Assembly (NCBI GenBank): GCA_020698575.1
Contig: CM036252.1
Coordinates: 27,791,206 to 27,855,205 of the forward strand
DNA length: 64,000 nucleotides
Direction of reading: 5' to 3'
DNA from: Bostrychus sinensis
Lineage: Eukaryota > Chordata > Actinopteri > Gobiiformes > Eleotridae
Every line of letters begins with the position of its first letter. Position 1 is the stretch's first letter. Positions 11,444 through 57,700 of the stretch are shown one piece after another. Below the pieces are notes generated by a model. The model was given only the letters and a program-made list of their open reading frames with translations, was not told the DNA's origin and ran no database searches. A program made the translations under genes and the position numbers.

Positions 11444-12081
11444 ATGGCAGAGACTTTGCAGCCGATCCCTCCTGCACCCACTGTTGCCTTCGTTAGAAAA
11501 ACAAAAACCATTTTAGAGAAAGAAGAAAACAAAAAGAGGTTAGACCGAGAAAGAGCTAAAACTAGAGTAAATACTGGAGTGGCATTTGATCAGTGGAGAG
11601 AGCTTCGGGAACAAAAGGGGCTCAAAACAGATGCTAGGGTCGCTACATTTCTTTTAAACCGGTGAGATTCTTTTCTTTATATTTGTAAAACAGTGCCACC
11701 TAATGGTAACATGTGCATATGTGCAGTACCTCAAAATTTTGGCTAGAATGAGTCCTGCAGTTGTCTATTGCATTTGTATAGGCAACACTCAGTGACGCTA
11801 GCTAAGCGGCTAGCGCTAGCTTAGCGGCTAACAATAGCTAGCAATCTTACTCTTACAATATTATAATCATTGTTGCTATTGTATGGTGCCCGTATTGTTG
11901 CTGTGGGACTACTGCGAGTGTCGATCAGATATATTTCAATACATTTCTTTTATATTTTAGTTATGAGAAATACGAGAAGGTTGTGACATCCACACCTTCA
12001 CTGACTGCCGTTCTAAAAGACCGTGACTGTGGTTTCAGCGTACAGCACTGCCAAGCCGTCAGAAAAGGGGTTTCTAAATAG
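11444..12081 (+). CDS. Small two-exon ORF (112 codons), unknown function
   Basis: Exon 1 is 11444-11661 and exon 2 is 11961-12081, joined at GTGAGA and TATTTTAG with a split Arg codon, ending in TAG. The product starts MAETLQPIPPAPTVAF. A strongly basic helix-rich block follows, with KRLDRERAKTRVNTGVAF, WRELREQKGLKTDARVATFL and, across the junction, LNRYEKYEK. This W.LR..KGLK.D..VA.FLL..Y pattern recalls a multi-copy teleost protein family of unknown role, remembered and not checked. After about residue 80 no conserved feature is seen. It may be a truncated family member, a transposon passenger or a pseudogene. A hAT MITE ends 9 bp before the ATG, and diverged inverted repeats lie on either side. 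Confidence 0.5.
11797..11832. repeat. Tandem pair of 18-bp CpG-containing units
   Basis: GCTAGCTAAGCGGCTAGC is followed directly by a copy with two differences, inside the intron of the small ORF. CpG is scarce in the surroundings. Confidence 0.7.
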
Positions 12082-12094
12082 ATTTAGAGAACAG

Positions 12095-12250
12095 TTTCCT
12101 AAACAGATTAAAGAATAACGCTTTTAATTCTTATTTTAATAAAAGCATTTAGTTATGCATTTATTAAATGCTCTTTTAAAAACTCAATTAATTACAGCAT
12201 TATTCCTTTGCATATGGCATTCGGTACGGTCCTCCACAAAATACCTCTTC
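12095..12250. repeat. Right arm of the inverted repeat around the small ORF
   Basis: The reverse complement (GCAAAGGAATAATGC, AGTTTTTAAAAGAG, TGCTTTTATTAAA) aligns with 10494-10580 at about 70% by eye. Together the two arms enclose both exons of the small ORF and the MITE. Confidence 0.55.
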
Positions 12251-13340
12251 ATGATTCTTCAATAAAACAGTTTTAGTTACTTTATTGTAAGTACTCTTTC
12301 TCCTGATTTTTTTCTTATTTTAAACAAAAAGATACTTATAAAACATAAAATTATTAAAAATTCTCCTTGTCATAAATTTTTTTTAACTTTAATAAATTTA
12401 CTACAAAGAATATTTTAAAAAATCCCTCTTTGAAGCAAACTGTTACACCTAATTACACATAACGTTTTATTAGTCAACACTTTTCTTTCATAAGTTTCCA
12501 CAGTTCAATATGAAAATATTGCAAATATTTCCTTATCATATTGTTAATAAATTATCAAATAATTCCAAGTACTCCCTATAAACCTCTTTATCGTGTGGCT
12601 TAACATTTCACACCCAAGCCAAGCAGCGGTTCAACAAAGTGTGTCAAGGAAAAAAAAAAAAAAAAACTGCCGAAATCTCTGGTGCACACTCCGCCTATAA
12701 TAAGACTCCTTGTAACAGCAACACAAAAGTGTGGACACATGCTTAACACATTTCGCACACACACCCATGGCTACACGCCCTTCCGCTGTTTGTTACACTG
12801 TAAATTTTCACTTCTGGTGTAAAAACAAACAAAAAACAAAAAAGGACAGACGTTGGGACAGGAAGCCACAAAACATTTAAGCATAATACAGTATTGCGGG
12901 AGAGGGAAGGGCACCCCTGCAGCTATGCCCCATTCTATCTTGTTTTTTTTTTCTTTTTACACTTTTGAAATACGAACACCATGACATGAAAGTGAGTCAG
13001 ATGTGAGAGTTTGGGGAGTGGCGACGGGGGGAGGTTGTAATAAAACAGCAGACCATGGCAGCTGCAGCAGATTGTGAAATAGTTTTCCACTTTGCTCTCT
13101 GCTCTGTCAGCGTTTTAGAACATTCATCTGGATGAAAGGCCACAGGAGTGAATACTACTGTTAAGGTTAGGGCTGTAGGGAAGAAGAATGCTGAGAATTT
13201 TTCATAGTAAGTATTTGTTGGCAGTAGTATGTATCAGATATCTTCACTAGGGATGCACTGTATGTAGTACCTGTGTGTAATTTGTATGCAACTTCTAAAA
13301 TAATAATAAAAACATCTTCAATCAACTAATCTTTTGGCTG
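12251..13340. other. No gene recognised; possible hAT remnant at 12530-12600
   Basis: AATAATTCCAAGTACTCCCT at about 12557 resembles part of the hAT MITE at 38216-38408. A poly-A tract lies at 12650-12666. No exon was recognised. Confidence 0.4.
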
Positions 13341-13344
13341 CTTT

Positions 13345-13475
13345 AGGTTTTTACAACAGATGCCCTTCCTGTCACAACCAGCCAAATACTGTGACTGGAG
13401 TGTGGGTGATGTGTCTTGCTCAGGGACACAGCGTCAGTATGCACTTTGAGGTTCAAACCGCTGACCCTCTTTTAG
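13345..13475. repeat. SINE fragment
   Basis: Shares GCCCTTCCTGTCACAACCAG, GTGTCTTGCTCAGGGACACA and a GGTTCAAACCGCTGACC B-box-like end with the other SINE pieces in the window. Followed at 13500 by short ACT repeats. Confidence 0.55.
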
Positions 13476-14760
13476 TCAGCAAACACTGACACTCCCAATA
13501 CTATTACTACTACTACTATTACTACCACTACTGCTACTTGTTCTCTGACCTTTTCTCTATTTAGCACTAGTTGGACAAACTTTACGGTTGTTTCACCTAT
13601 TATTAATTTAAAAATGCCTTTATAAAGAATGGATCTAAATTGCCCTTAGTGAATGAATGGGAGAAGTGAGTGTCTTCTTCGTCAGCCCTGCTTAAAGCCC
13701 ATAGTAACTAGACTCCAGGCAACTGCAGCTCACACGAATAAGCAGAAGTTACAGTGAAAATATTTGTCTTTTAAAATGTTTCCAATACAAACTGTGATTT
13801 AATTATTTTTGTGAAAAAATGTCTAAATTTGTATCACTTTTTGTTTTTGACTCTTTTGTCACTTTCTTACGTTTTGGTTTCTTTTTTTTATTATATTTGT
13901 ATATTTATGGCAATATTTTGTTGCTTTAAATGTTATTTTGTCATATTTTGGTAGTTCTACAATATTTTATATACCTATTTGTAATCTTTGTTTGTTTGTT
14001 TGTTTGTTGTTTCCACTGATTCCTCAGTTATTTTTCATTTTGGAGTAAAATAGCATCATACAAAAAGTTTAAGGAAGTAAACAGTTTTTTAAAATCTCTG
14101 ATTCTGTTGGTTTAAACATATAAATAAATGCATAATATAGTCATGTCTTAATTTTTATAGCAATGCTGAAGTGCTGCTACCGTAGCTTTACACTTATTTG
14201 ATCTCTTCCACAATTCCCATACTAACTAGTGTGAAATTCCAAGTGTGACTTTTGGTTCCTCCTTTTGTGTATATAGCACTGCTTAGCATACTTTATAAAG
14301 TACACCACCTATTATTAGTTACAAAAGCTGCACATTTGGCCCAAAGACCTTAAGTTTAACATGCGCTCTCTCTATCACTCCATCTTTGAGCGAAGGGCAC
14401 ATTCTGCTCCTTAGCCCTCTCCCTTATCTCCCTGTCACCCCTCCACACCTCCGTCCCAAAGGACTAAGCACAACTCCTAATCTACAGTCTGCAGTCGGTG
14501 CCCCCCTGCCATGGTGCATTCAGTGTGTCCAGGGAAAAGGAAATGTTGGTTTTCCTGTCGTCCTTAAATAGACCCTGTCACTCGCTCCCTCCCCTCCAAT
14601 AGAGAACTTTAGACTATATCTGTCCCATCATGCAACAGGCTTGGCTACAACTTCCTGTGGCAAAAGTGTTGGGAGAGAGATAACAATTTCTTGTTAGTTT
14701 CTTGTAATTTTATCTATATTTTGTACAAGCAAGAGGAAACGGAATTAGATAAGCCTTGTA
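13476..14760. other. No gene; (TTTG)n repeat and a possible ETS-RUNX site
   Basis: TTTG units at 13986-14010. The block 14360-14670 is C-rich and repeat-poor, ending with AACTTCCTGTGGC at about 14649, which fits overlapping ETS (TTCCTG) and RUNX (TGTGG) motifs. It could be distal regulatory DNA of rasgrp2, but nothing in the sequence proves this. Confidence 0.3.
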
Positions 14761-14763
14761 TTC

Positions 14764-14895
14764 TACAAACCCTGTTCCCCAAAAGTTTGGATACAGCACA
14801 AAATTTAAATAAAAGACAATTTGCAATAACTCATTTGCAAATCCTATTAAACCATGTTTTAGTCACAGTGAAAGGCAAACAAAATATTTTCATTC
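14764..14895. mobile_element. Relic end of a Tc1/mariner-like element
   Basis: TACAAACCCTGTTCCCCAAA, then AGTTTGGATACAGCACAAAA and TTGCAAATCCTATTAAACC match the remembered outer end of a common fish TA-flanked element. No matching right end was found. Confidence 0.45.
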
Positions 14896-14899
14896 ATTT

Positions 14900-15507
14900 T
14901 ACACATTCATTAAAGGGAATATATTATGCTTTTTTAAATACATTTGGACATATTTCGTCAACATTTCACTTTTTTTTTAAACTTGAAAAAATGTATATGT
15001 ATTAAACATTTTTTCTGGGCGCTGTTGCTTTCACTTTGCGGAAAACACTTGGATTCGTTTGCTGTCACTTGAAGGCTCTGCTGGCCCTGTCCACTTTACT
15101 TTATAGTTTATATTGTAGGTATTGCATGTATAGTTTACTGGACTGTGCAGTAAAATCAGCTTTTAAGGGGCACCTTGGTGGCTCCAGGACTGGCCAAGGT
15201 CTATTTGGTCCATGTACTTTTGTTCTCTCTTTTTTTCCCACATTCATTCTCAGTCTACTAGTATCAATTCCACACTAAAAGTCAAAAATAAATCTTAAAA
15301 AAATCCGCTTCCCATCATTGTCAAACTATTGCATTATAATTCACAATATTTTAATAAACAAACAAATATCAGGAAGTCTACGAATAAAGTATGCTTAATA
15401 TTGCAAAATGGAAAACGTCCTATAAGCAATGTATTATTAGTTCTTTGAAATCTTCCGAAATCTTCCAAAATCTGAAATCTTTGAGTTCAGGGGTAAATGC
15501 GCTATGT
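14900..15507. other. No gene recognised
   Basis: AT-rich with several short open frames on the + strand; none has domain features or splice partners. Confidence 0.4.
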
Positions 15508-15580
15508 CAGTGGTTCCCAAAGTGAGGTCCGGGGCCCCCTGGTGGGCCACAAAGATACTGCAGGTGGGCCTCCAGAGGTT
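15508..15580. mobile_element. hAT-type terminal fragment
   Basis: CAGTGGTTCCCAAAGTGAGG, then GGTGGGCCACAAAGATAC is a typical terminus of fish hAT elements. The partner end (reading TTGGGAACCACTG) was not found, so the element is truncated. Confidence 0.5.
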
Positions 15581-16005
15581 GTCTACTTTGACATAAAAAG
15601 AAATTGAGTATGTAAACAAGTTATAATTAAGTACATTTATATAGTTGTTCAAAATGATACTATGACGGGTTTTTTTTAGCCAATAGTCTCATCAATAACA
15701 TTTTTCATAGAATTTTCTGGGGGAAAACATGATAGACTTAAATAGAGTTAAGTCTTATTGTTGGAGGTCCATATGGGAAATTCTGATTTATATATTTACT
15801 GACCCCTTATGGCTGAAGTTAATATGTTTGGCTCTATCTCCCTATAGACCGTTCTCAGTCACGTGACTTGGTTTGTTGGCGCTGCCATTTTGGGTGCTAA
15901 AAGCCGGTGTAGCTGGCTAGCAATTAGTGATCATGTATAGAAATTGAGTTCATATTTACCACTTTCTACACCGTTTCAATACTCAACGTTAAGTGGTCAG
16001 GTCAG
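15581..16005. other. No intact gene; possible upstream part of the decayed fragment
   Basis: CAGTCACGTGACTTGGTTTG and GCTGCCATTTTGGGTGCTAA at 15858-15902 may be the 5' end of the same multi-copy sequence as the pseudogene fragment at 16006. Confidence 0.35.
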
Positions 16006-16265
16006 AAAGCGATATTTAGAGAAATGTTCACTTGTCGATGCTTAAGACCCATATGATATATCAAAATTACGGTTTACCAGCCTTCGACACACAATCCGCT
16101 TTGGAATACCACAACGTTTACAATTATTTAGTCAATCAATCGACAAGCTCACTTTATAGGGGCACAATTAAAAGCTTACAAGAGGCAGAGAGCTCCTTAG
16201 AGGCATAAAAATATTTAGAGGCAGGATGGTGACAGACCTTTAAATATGGAAAGTGCCCTAAAACA
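16006..16265 (+). pseudogene. Decayed fragment of a multi-copy teleost protein
   Basis: One frame reads RYLEKCSLVDA, a stop, then DPYDISK. After a frame change it reads LPAFDTQSALEYHNVYNYLV and then SLYRGTIKSLQEAES, with another stop and AGW. The pattern RYLEKLSLV, DPY, YNYLV and a later GWV is remembered from long fish proteins of transposon-like copy number that carry SWIM or YqaJ-type domains. Two stops and a frameshift make it non-functional. Family assignment is tentative. Confidence 0.35.
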
Positions 16266-16359
16266 ACTGTTGTCCATGTGAGTAGGCAGAAGAGAGACGC
16301 AGATTAGTGAAAAGGCAATATAAATACTTCAATAAAGTAGGCTTTCCATGGAGGTTTAC

Positions 16360-16440
16360 AAGTCTAAAATTATAAATCAAAATTTAAGGCCTTAAAAAGT
16401 CGCAAATTTGCTGAGATACGGAGTATTAAGATTTACATAT
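16360..16440. repeat. Fragment of the AAGGYCTTAAAAAGTC repeat
   Basis: AATTTAAGGCCTTAAAAAGT and AAATTTGCTGAGATACGGAG match 42145-42190 closely, so the two are copies of one dispersed repeat. Confidence 0.6.
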
Positions 16441-16539
16441 GTTTAACCTCATTCAATCTAGCGGCGACCAGATTCAGAAAGAAACTCCGCGAAAACATAA
16501 TTTGCACGGTTATTATTTTCATAGTTTAGTTGTCCGCGC

Positions 16540-16690
16540 AACCTGGAGCAGCTGGGATTTGTGCATTGCTCAAGGGCGCCTCGGCACTGACCCGAAGACA
16601 ACGCTCAGCATTGTGTCCAGGCTGGGACATGAACCTTTTGGTTTTCAGACCCTTCTCAGTCCCTACCTACTGAGCCACATATACCAAGAA
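16540..16690 (-). repeat. SINE fragment, minus orientation
   Basis: GTGCATTGCTCAAGGGCGCC, GACATGAACCTTTTGGTTTTC and TACTGAGCCACA read on the minus strand as a tRNA-like head followed by a SINE body. Confidence 0.5.
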
Positions 16691-19611
16691 TTTTTCTTTG
16701 GCCTGTTACTGACATGACATACTGTTTGACATATGACTGAAAATGTCATTTAAATGCAACTATTACCTTTTGAGATCTTGCAGGCTAAAAAGCTCGTTAC
16801 AATCCACTTAAAATTGCTGTTAAAGAAATAAATTCAAACCTCTTTCCCTTCCAAAAGTACGAGTTGAGTGTACAACTGAGGCAGCCATGTTCTGTCCAAA
16901 GGATGTGACATTTTGACTTGTCCACGCATGCATATATTGACCAAGCTCCTTCCTTAATCCTCCCTGTCCACCTCTCCATCTCTCCGCCCCCTAATCTGCC
17001 TGATCAATGCACCCTGGACCACGGTCGGTCACCTAGCAACCGCCAATCACGTCGCAGCTCAGCGCCTCACATCTCTGCGCCTCACATCTCTGCCATCTCA
17101 AAAGCAATCTGCAAAGAAAATAGTTAAAAAAAAAAAAAAAAAGGTCTCAAAAGTGGAGATAGCAGACTTGCTGCCAATCATTACCCAAAAATAGCACTGG
17201 TCACAGTCGGCCCTTGCACACACAAGTCCATAATATCCTCATTTAGCTCTGAGTACAGGCTGTTCTGATCCCAACAAGTGCAAAAAAATGCAAGAGTGAA
17301 AAGAAGAGATGGTCTTTTTGTTACTTGGAAGGGTCTTTTGAGGAAGGCTCTTGTAGCTGATAATGGCTGCCATTGTGTGGATGTGGTAGAGTCAAGGCCT
17401 TTTGGATATGAGTGCTCTCTCTCAAGGAATAGTGCTACTTTTTTAATGGTAAGGCCTCATAGGACCTTATAAGGTCAGTGTAACTCGTAGAATGAGTTGA
17501 ACCACTCGGGGAGGTGCGTAATACAAGTTTTGCGCACGTAATGCGATTTTCAATACAGACAGAAATTCTATTACACATGCACAAATCTTATTACATACAT
17601 ACACATGATTTTAAGTTATAAAATGTGAAATACCAATGCAAAGGTGTCCGAAAACTATTGTAAAAAGCTCCAAAGAAGCATAATATGGCCCCTTTAAAAT
17701 GTTTTTTGGTCTTTATGGTTTTGATAGGTAAGTCAGTGGAGACGTGATAGCAAATTATGCTCTGTATGTGTGCAGCATGTTCTACAAACTGAGCTATATC
17801 GTGGCACAATTTGACTATTTTTAATAAAGAAATGGCAAGAAATATACTGGTGATGTTTTCATGAAATTTCTAGGTTAGTCATCAGGTTATCAGGTTACAT
17901 TTTAGGCATGTGATGGAGCATTGACACTTGGGAGAACACTAAATATTCACTGCTAAACTCATACAGATCATCTGTAAAGGTCTTATTACAAAAAAAATTA
18001 CAGCCGTAGCTCAATTTATATACGTACATATAAAGACCCTGCTGAGAAAGGTTAGTTTGTTCTCTGCAGAGGACATATCACATAAATAATTACAGCCTTT
18101 GTGATTTGCTAATTGTGACAATAGAAATTGTGATGTTAATTCAATTTTGATTAATTGTTCAGCCCTAGCTTCCATTTTGATTAGTATTACCTTCTTTATA
18201 CATTTTTATTATATTCTCAGAACTGTTGAAGGGATGTTTTATGCAGTACTTATAAAGCCGCTAACTTAAAATGACTTCATGGCTATATTGCTAACAGTAG
18301 TGTCAATATAGCCTCTGTAGTAATACTTACCATAACACCAGCCTGTGTCCTTATCACAACAGCTCAGATGTGCCAATTTACACTCGCCTCCCCTTTCCCC
18401 AGTGAATGATGCGTCTCCTGTTCCCTCGTTCCACTCTGTTTTCCTCTAAATGTGTCTCAGAATGCCTCCAGAAGCCTATAATCAAGTGTGTCCGCCCACC
18501 GCTTTCGCCACAGCCTTCACCGTGTCAGCCTACAATAAATACGCACACATCACACCCGATTTTTACACTTCTAACACCGGATTCTGCAGCCATTAGCACA
18601 TAAGTAGCAGCCTTGTGTTGCTCTGTTGCCAAGGCTTGTCCATAAAGGAGAAAAGCACTGTGAGCTAGCATTGTTAGCAGCTAGTTATTGCTATCTGTTC
18701 TCTGTGGCTACATACTAAATCTGTATTGATGATAATGTGATGATATCTGTGGCAGAAAAGGCTTGAAATACTGTACTTCCTGTTAACCCGGTGCACTGGG
18801 GAATGCGGTGAGCAGATGAAACGATGACTTCCTGTTGTTGTCGGCACGTGGCTAGCTGTGACGTTTTTGACACATTGAGGCCGCGCGCTGTAAGCAGCTA
18901 CTTGAGCTTTACCACAACAACGTCATACACTGATTTATTTTTTTTTTTTTGGGGCCGACTGGGGGGTTGCCTGCCACTGTCCCACGCTTCAGTGTGCAAG
19001 TGCAAGTGGTGTAAGCTGCAGGCTCAATGAGTTTGATCAATAACAGTACATACCTAGAAATTATGGACACTGGGGAGCATTTTGTCTCCATAAACATGTT
19101 CTACAGTTGTCAAGCTTTAAGTCACTTTTCATTTGACGCCAATCGACCTCATACTCCTGGAGATACGAAGAGAATTAATGAAATAATGTGTGCAGCAATA
19201 AAAGACATGATCTGAAGCATGTAACCATGGTGGTGTGCAACAACTTTCCCACATTATTTTAGCTTTATTATTATAAAAGCAAAATAAAACATTAGTCCAG
19301 ACATCCTGACAAAAGCTTCTGTAGCTTTTAGTGTTCTCTGGAGCCTCTGTCCACAGCTCAGTGTGACGAGACGGATGGCTCTATATCTGTAACCCTATGC
19401 TAGAGCTTAGGAAGAAAAAAGCAGTCAATGTTTGAACAAACAATGTTTTGTCTTGAAACTGAGAAGCAAAATCATAATTTGGCTTTTTTACTACAATGTA
19501 GTAGCGGCTGAAAATCATACATGACCATCTAAAATATATTAGATTATAGGAAATTACATCTGTTATGTTTAAATTTTCCTGGGGCATGCCCTTCAGACCC
19601 TCTAGTGATGG
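16691..19611. other. No gene recognised
   Basis: Poly-A at 17125-17142. Mostly unique AT-rich sequence with scattered short open frames lacking domains. ACTTCCTGTT (ETS-like) occurs at about 18775 and 18828. No exon of rasgrp2 was recognised. Confidence 0.4.
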
Positions 19612-19690
19612 AAATTTTGGCTCATTTCAGTGATCATTTTGCTTGGCTTACCAAAAAGATCTGGCCCTTTTGGCTCCCAAATGGCTCTTA
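19611..19690. mobile_element. Truncated third copy of the TAGTGATGG hAT MITE
   Basis: CTAGTGATGGAAATTTTGGC, then GGCCCTTTTGGCTCCCAAAT matches the left part of the elements at 9009 and 10921. No right end or target duplication was found. Confidence 0.6.
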
Positions 19691-19979
19691 ATTTTACACT
19701 TGTACCTTTTAGATTTCAGGTTCAATTTAGGTCAGTTTTGACTAATGAATTGTATTGTGAACTCACAAATACATGGATTGTGATGAAGTATTCAGAAGTT
19801 CTGATGCTTTGAAACTACTACTACTACACACAGCACATAACCACACAAGAGTAAAATAGGACCGTTTTTTTATTTAAACAAACACACACACCTACACACA
19901 CACCTACACACACCTAACAAAAAGCAGGGCTTTCTTTTGCATTAAAATTAGAAACAACGGCAAAAGCTGATCTCAAAAC

Positions 19980-21560
19980 TCAAAAAAACGTATGATAAAT
20001 ATATACGTGTCTTAATAAAAAATAAATAACTAAAAACATTTTGCAATGTGCATTATGCAAGACAACAACACAAAACAGCTTCAGGTGTATCTCTCTGAGC
20101 CCACCACCACCAACTATCTGAAAAGATCCTTTCAGGTCATTGTTCAAAATGGTTATGGCTTTGGGGTAGAAACTGTTCCTGAACCGGGGTGTGTGTGTTC
20201 TGATGGACCTGTCACATTTTCCAGAGGGCAACAGTTAGAGATGGTGTAGGGGGTGGGAAGATGTTATGGGTTTTCTTCAGGCAGTGGGAGTTGTCAGATG
20301 TCAACCAAGGCTGGGAACTGTGAGTGTGTTATTTTTCCTGTAGTCTTAATGACCCTCTGCAGTGCCTTTTTGTCATCTGCAGAGCAGCTCCCATACCACA
20401 CCAGGATGCCAGGACACTCTCAGTGGTGCTGCGGTAGTAGGACACAAGCAGGTTTTGGGCTAGGTTCACCTTCCTAGGTTCACATTCTCAGGAAGAAGAA
20501 ATGCTGCTGTGCCTTCTTTACCAGCATGCTAGCGTTGCTGGTCTATGAGAGGTCTTCTGAGATGTAGATTCTCAGAAATTTGAAGTTGGAAACCCTCTCC
20601 ACCTCCTCCCCGTTGATGTACACTGGTGTATGAGGGTCCTTCTTTTTCCAGAAGTCTATTATGAGAGCTTTTGTGTTTTTTGATATTGATAGTAAAGTTG
20701 TTGTCCCTGCACCACACTGTAAGCCCCTGCACCTCCTCCCTGTATACGTTCTTGTCACCTTTCCTGATCAACCCCACCACTGTTGTGTCATCTGCAAATC
20801 TGATGACTGCGTGATGTCCTGTGTTGAAGGGGCTGAGCATTCAACCCTGAGGAGCACCAGTGCTCAGGGCCAGGATGGAGTTGTGCGGTCCCATCTTCAC
20901 AGGCTGAGGTCTGTTTGTGTGGAAGTCCTTCACCCACAGGCAGATGTTGTGCTGTATACCCAGGTTGGACATTTTGGAGTATAGCCTGTTGGGTATGTGT
21001 TAAAGACAGAGCTGTAGTCCACAAACAGCAGCCGTGCGCATGTCCCTTGTTGTTCTAGGTAGCGCAGTGCAGTGTGCAGAGTGATGGAGATAACATCATC
21101 AGTAGCCCTTTTGCTCCAGTACGCATACTGATGGGGTTCCAGGGTGGATGGCAGGGCAGCCTTGATGTAACTCAGCACCCGTCACTTGAAGCATTTATTG
21201 ATTACAGGTGTTAGAGCCACTCGGCTGTAATCATTAAGTGATGACACTGCGGCCTGCTTGGGGACTGGCACCATGGTGGACATCTTCAGATAGCTAGGAA
21301 CAGAGCAACACAACAGAGATGAGTTGAAGATATTTGTGAGTACCTCAGCTAACTCTGAGGGTACTCTCTCAGGGCTCGTCCGGGAATGTCATCTCGACCC
21401 GCTGCCTTCCGGGGGTTGATGTCTCACATCAGCAGGCTGCAGGGTGAGTGGTTCACAGTCAGGTGGTTGTGGTGTCTGTTACCTCCTCATCCAGAGCAAA
21501 GCGGCTAAAAAAGTGATTTAGTTCCTCTGCCACGGAGTTACTCCTGCTGCTTGGGCTATT
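19980..21560 (-). mobile_element. L2/CR1-type LINE remnant, reverse transcriptase
   Basis: On the minus strand the RT order is: PSTLEPHQYAY (about 21140), LLFVDYSSVFNT (motif A, about 21020), IRFADDTTVVGLI (motif C with both catalytic Asp, about 20800), WCRDNNFTINIKK, and VYINGEEVERVSNFKFL (about 20590). Frameshifts separate the blocks, so it is dead. Further up on the minus strand (21200-21420) the sequence still fits the RT N-terminal region. Confidence 0.85.
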
Positions 21561-22092
21561 GTTTTGTTTAGTACTACAGAATACATACGGGCACAATTTA
21601 GGGAATGACTTGAATTTGATGTTAATGTTTAGTAAAGTCTTATGAAATGTTGACTATATTCTGTTTTTAGTGGTGTGGTGAGGGTGAGGGTAGGGGAGGT
21701 GAAATTAAAAATCTTGCCTAAGGTGCCAACAGAGCTAGGGCCACCTCTGAATGCCACTCAAGGTGACAGTCACTAAAACAGAGTTGAGTTGTAGTTGACC
21801 GTACAGAAATCTCTGTATTTTCTTCTTCTTTCCTCTCCTGGGGTCACCACATCAAATCATCTGCCTCCTAATGGGAGTTTTATACTAACTTCTCCAACCA
21901 AGTCATCACATTGACACCGATGGGCATCAATAGAACATATACATATACATACAATACAACATATACATCAGCACTAAACCACATCAGAATTTAAGAAGTA
22001 AAGTCCAACTGACCCCATACCTATTCAAAACACGCAGTTGGAATTCTTTATCTCATCTTTTTTTGTCTCTTTTTTCTGCTTTTTTTTTTCAG
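21561..22092. other. Sequence just upstream of the rasgrp2 first coding exon
   Basis: No exon recognised. Short ATACAT repeats at 21940-21965. The last 30 bases are a T-rich polypyrimidine tract ending in CAG, the 3' splice site of the first recognised exon. Confidence 0.5.
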
Positions 22093-22139
22093 GTGGCATT
22101 TGTTTGCCGAAGATTACAATCGACCAAGAACCCACCAAG

Positions 22140-57227
<35,088 letters not shown>

Positions 57228-57410
57228 GTAAGTCAACACCCATGCATCCTCTGTGTACTCAATTACCTAATACACTGAGAAGGCAGACAGGTATCATTCC
57301 TCACTTCAGTGTGCAGAATGTTATGATTCAACAATTAGGTGTGCACCATAATAGCTGTCCTCCACACAGGACCAAGACTGGGACAAGGACGCTAAGGTGT
57401 AGTGACTGGA

Positions 57411-57700
57411 AACAGTATGTTGCACATTAGTGACAATAGGCATTACTGGCGAGTTTTGGGTATGGTGCAAATTAGCAACATTAAGCTTGAATGGCAATTT
57501 TGGGGAATGTTGCAAATGACCAACATTAGGCATTAATGGCGATTTGTGGGTATGTTGCACATTGGCAGCATTAGCCATTAAAGGCAATTTTGGAGTATGT
57601 TGTCAATTAGTGACATCAGGCATTAAAGGAAATTTTGTGGTATGTTGCACATTAACGACATTATTGGCAATTTTTGGGTATGTAGCATATTAGCAAGAAT
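57411..57700. repeat. 46-bp minisatellite, about six diverged copies
   Basis: Unit resembles GTATGTTGCACATTAGCGAC, then ATTAGGCATTAATGGCAATTTTGG. Copies start near 57415, 57461, 57507, 57551, 57596 and 57641, with substitutions and small indels. Confidence 0.85.

Noticed and set aside
22093..22139. N-terminal extension reading GICLPKITIDQEP in frame before the ATG
   Set aside because: Open by chance over 15 codons; the ATG at 22140 matches the family start. Kept as UTR, though a longer isoform is not excluded.
57411..57700. CRISPR-like array
   Set aside because: The units are directly adjacent with no unique spacers, and the context is vertebrate.
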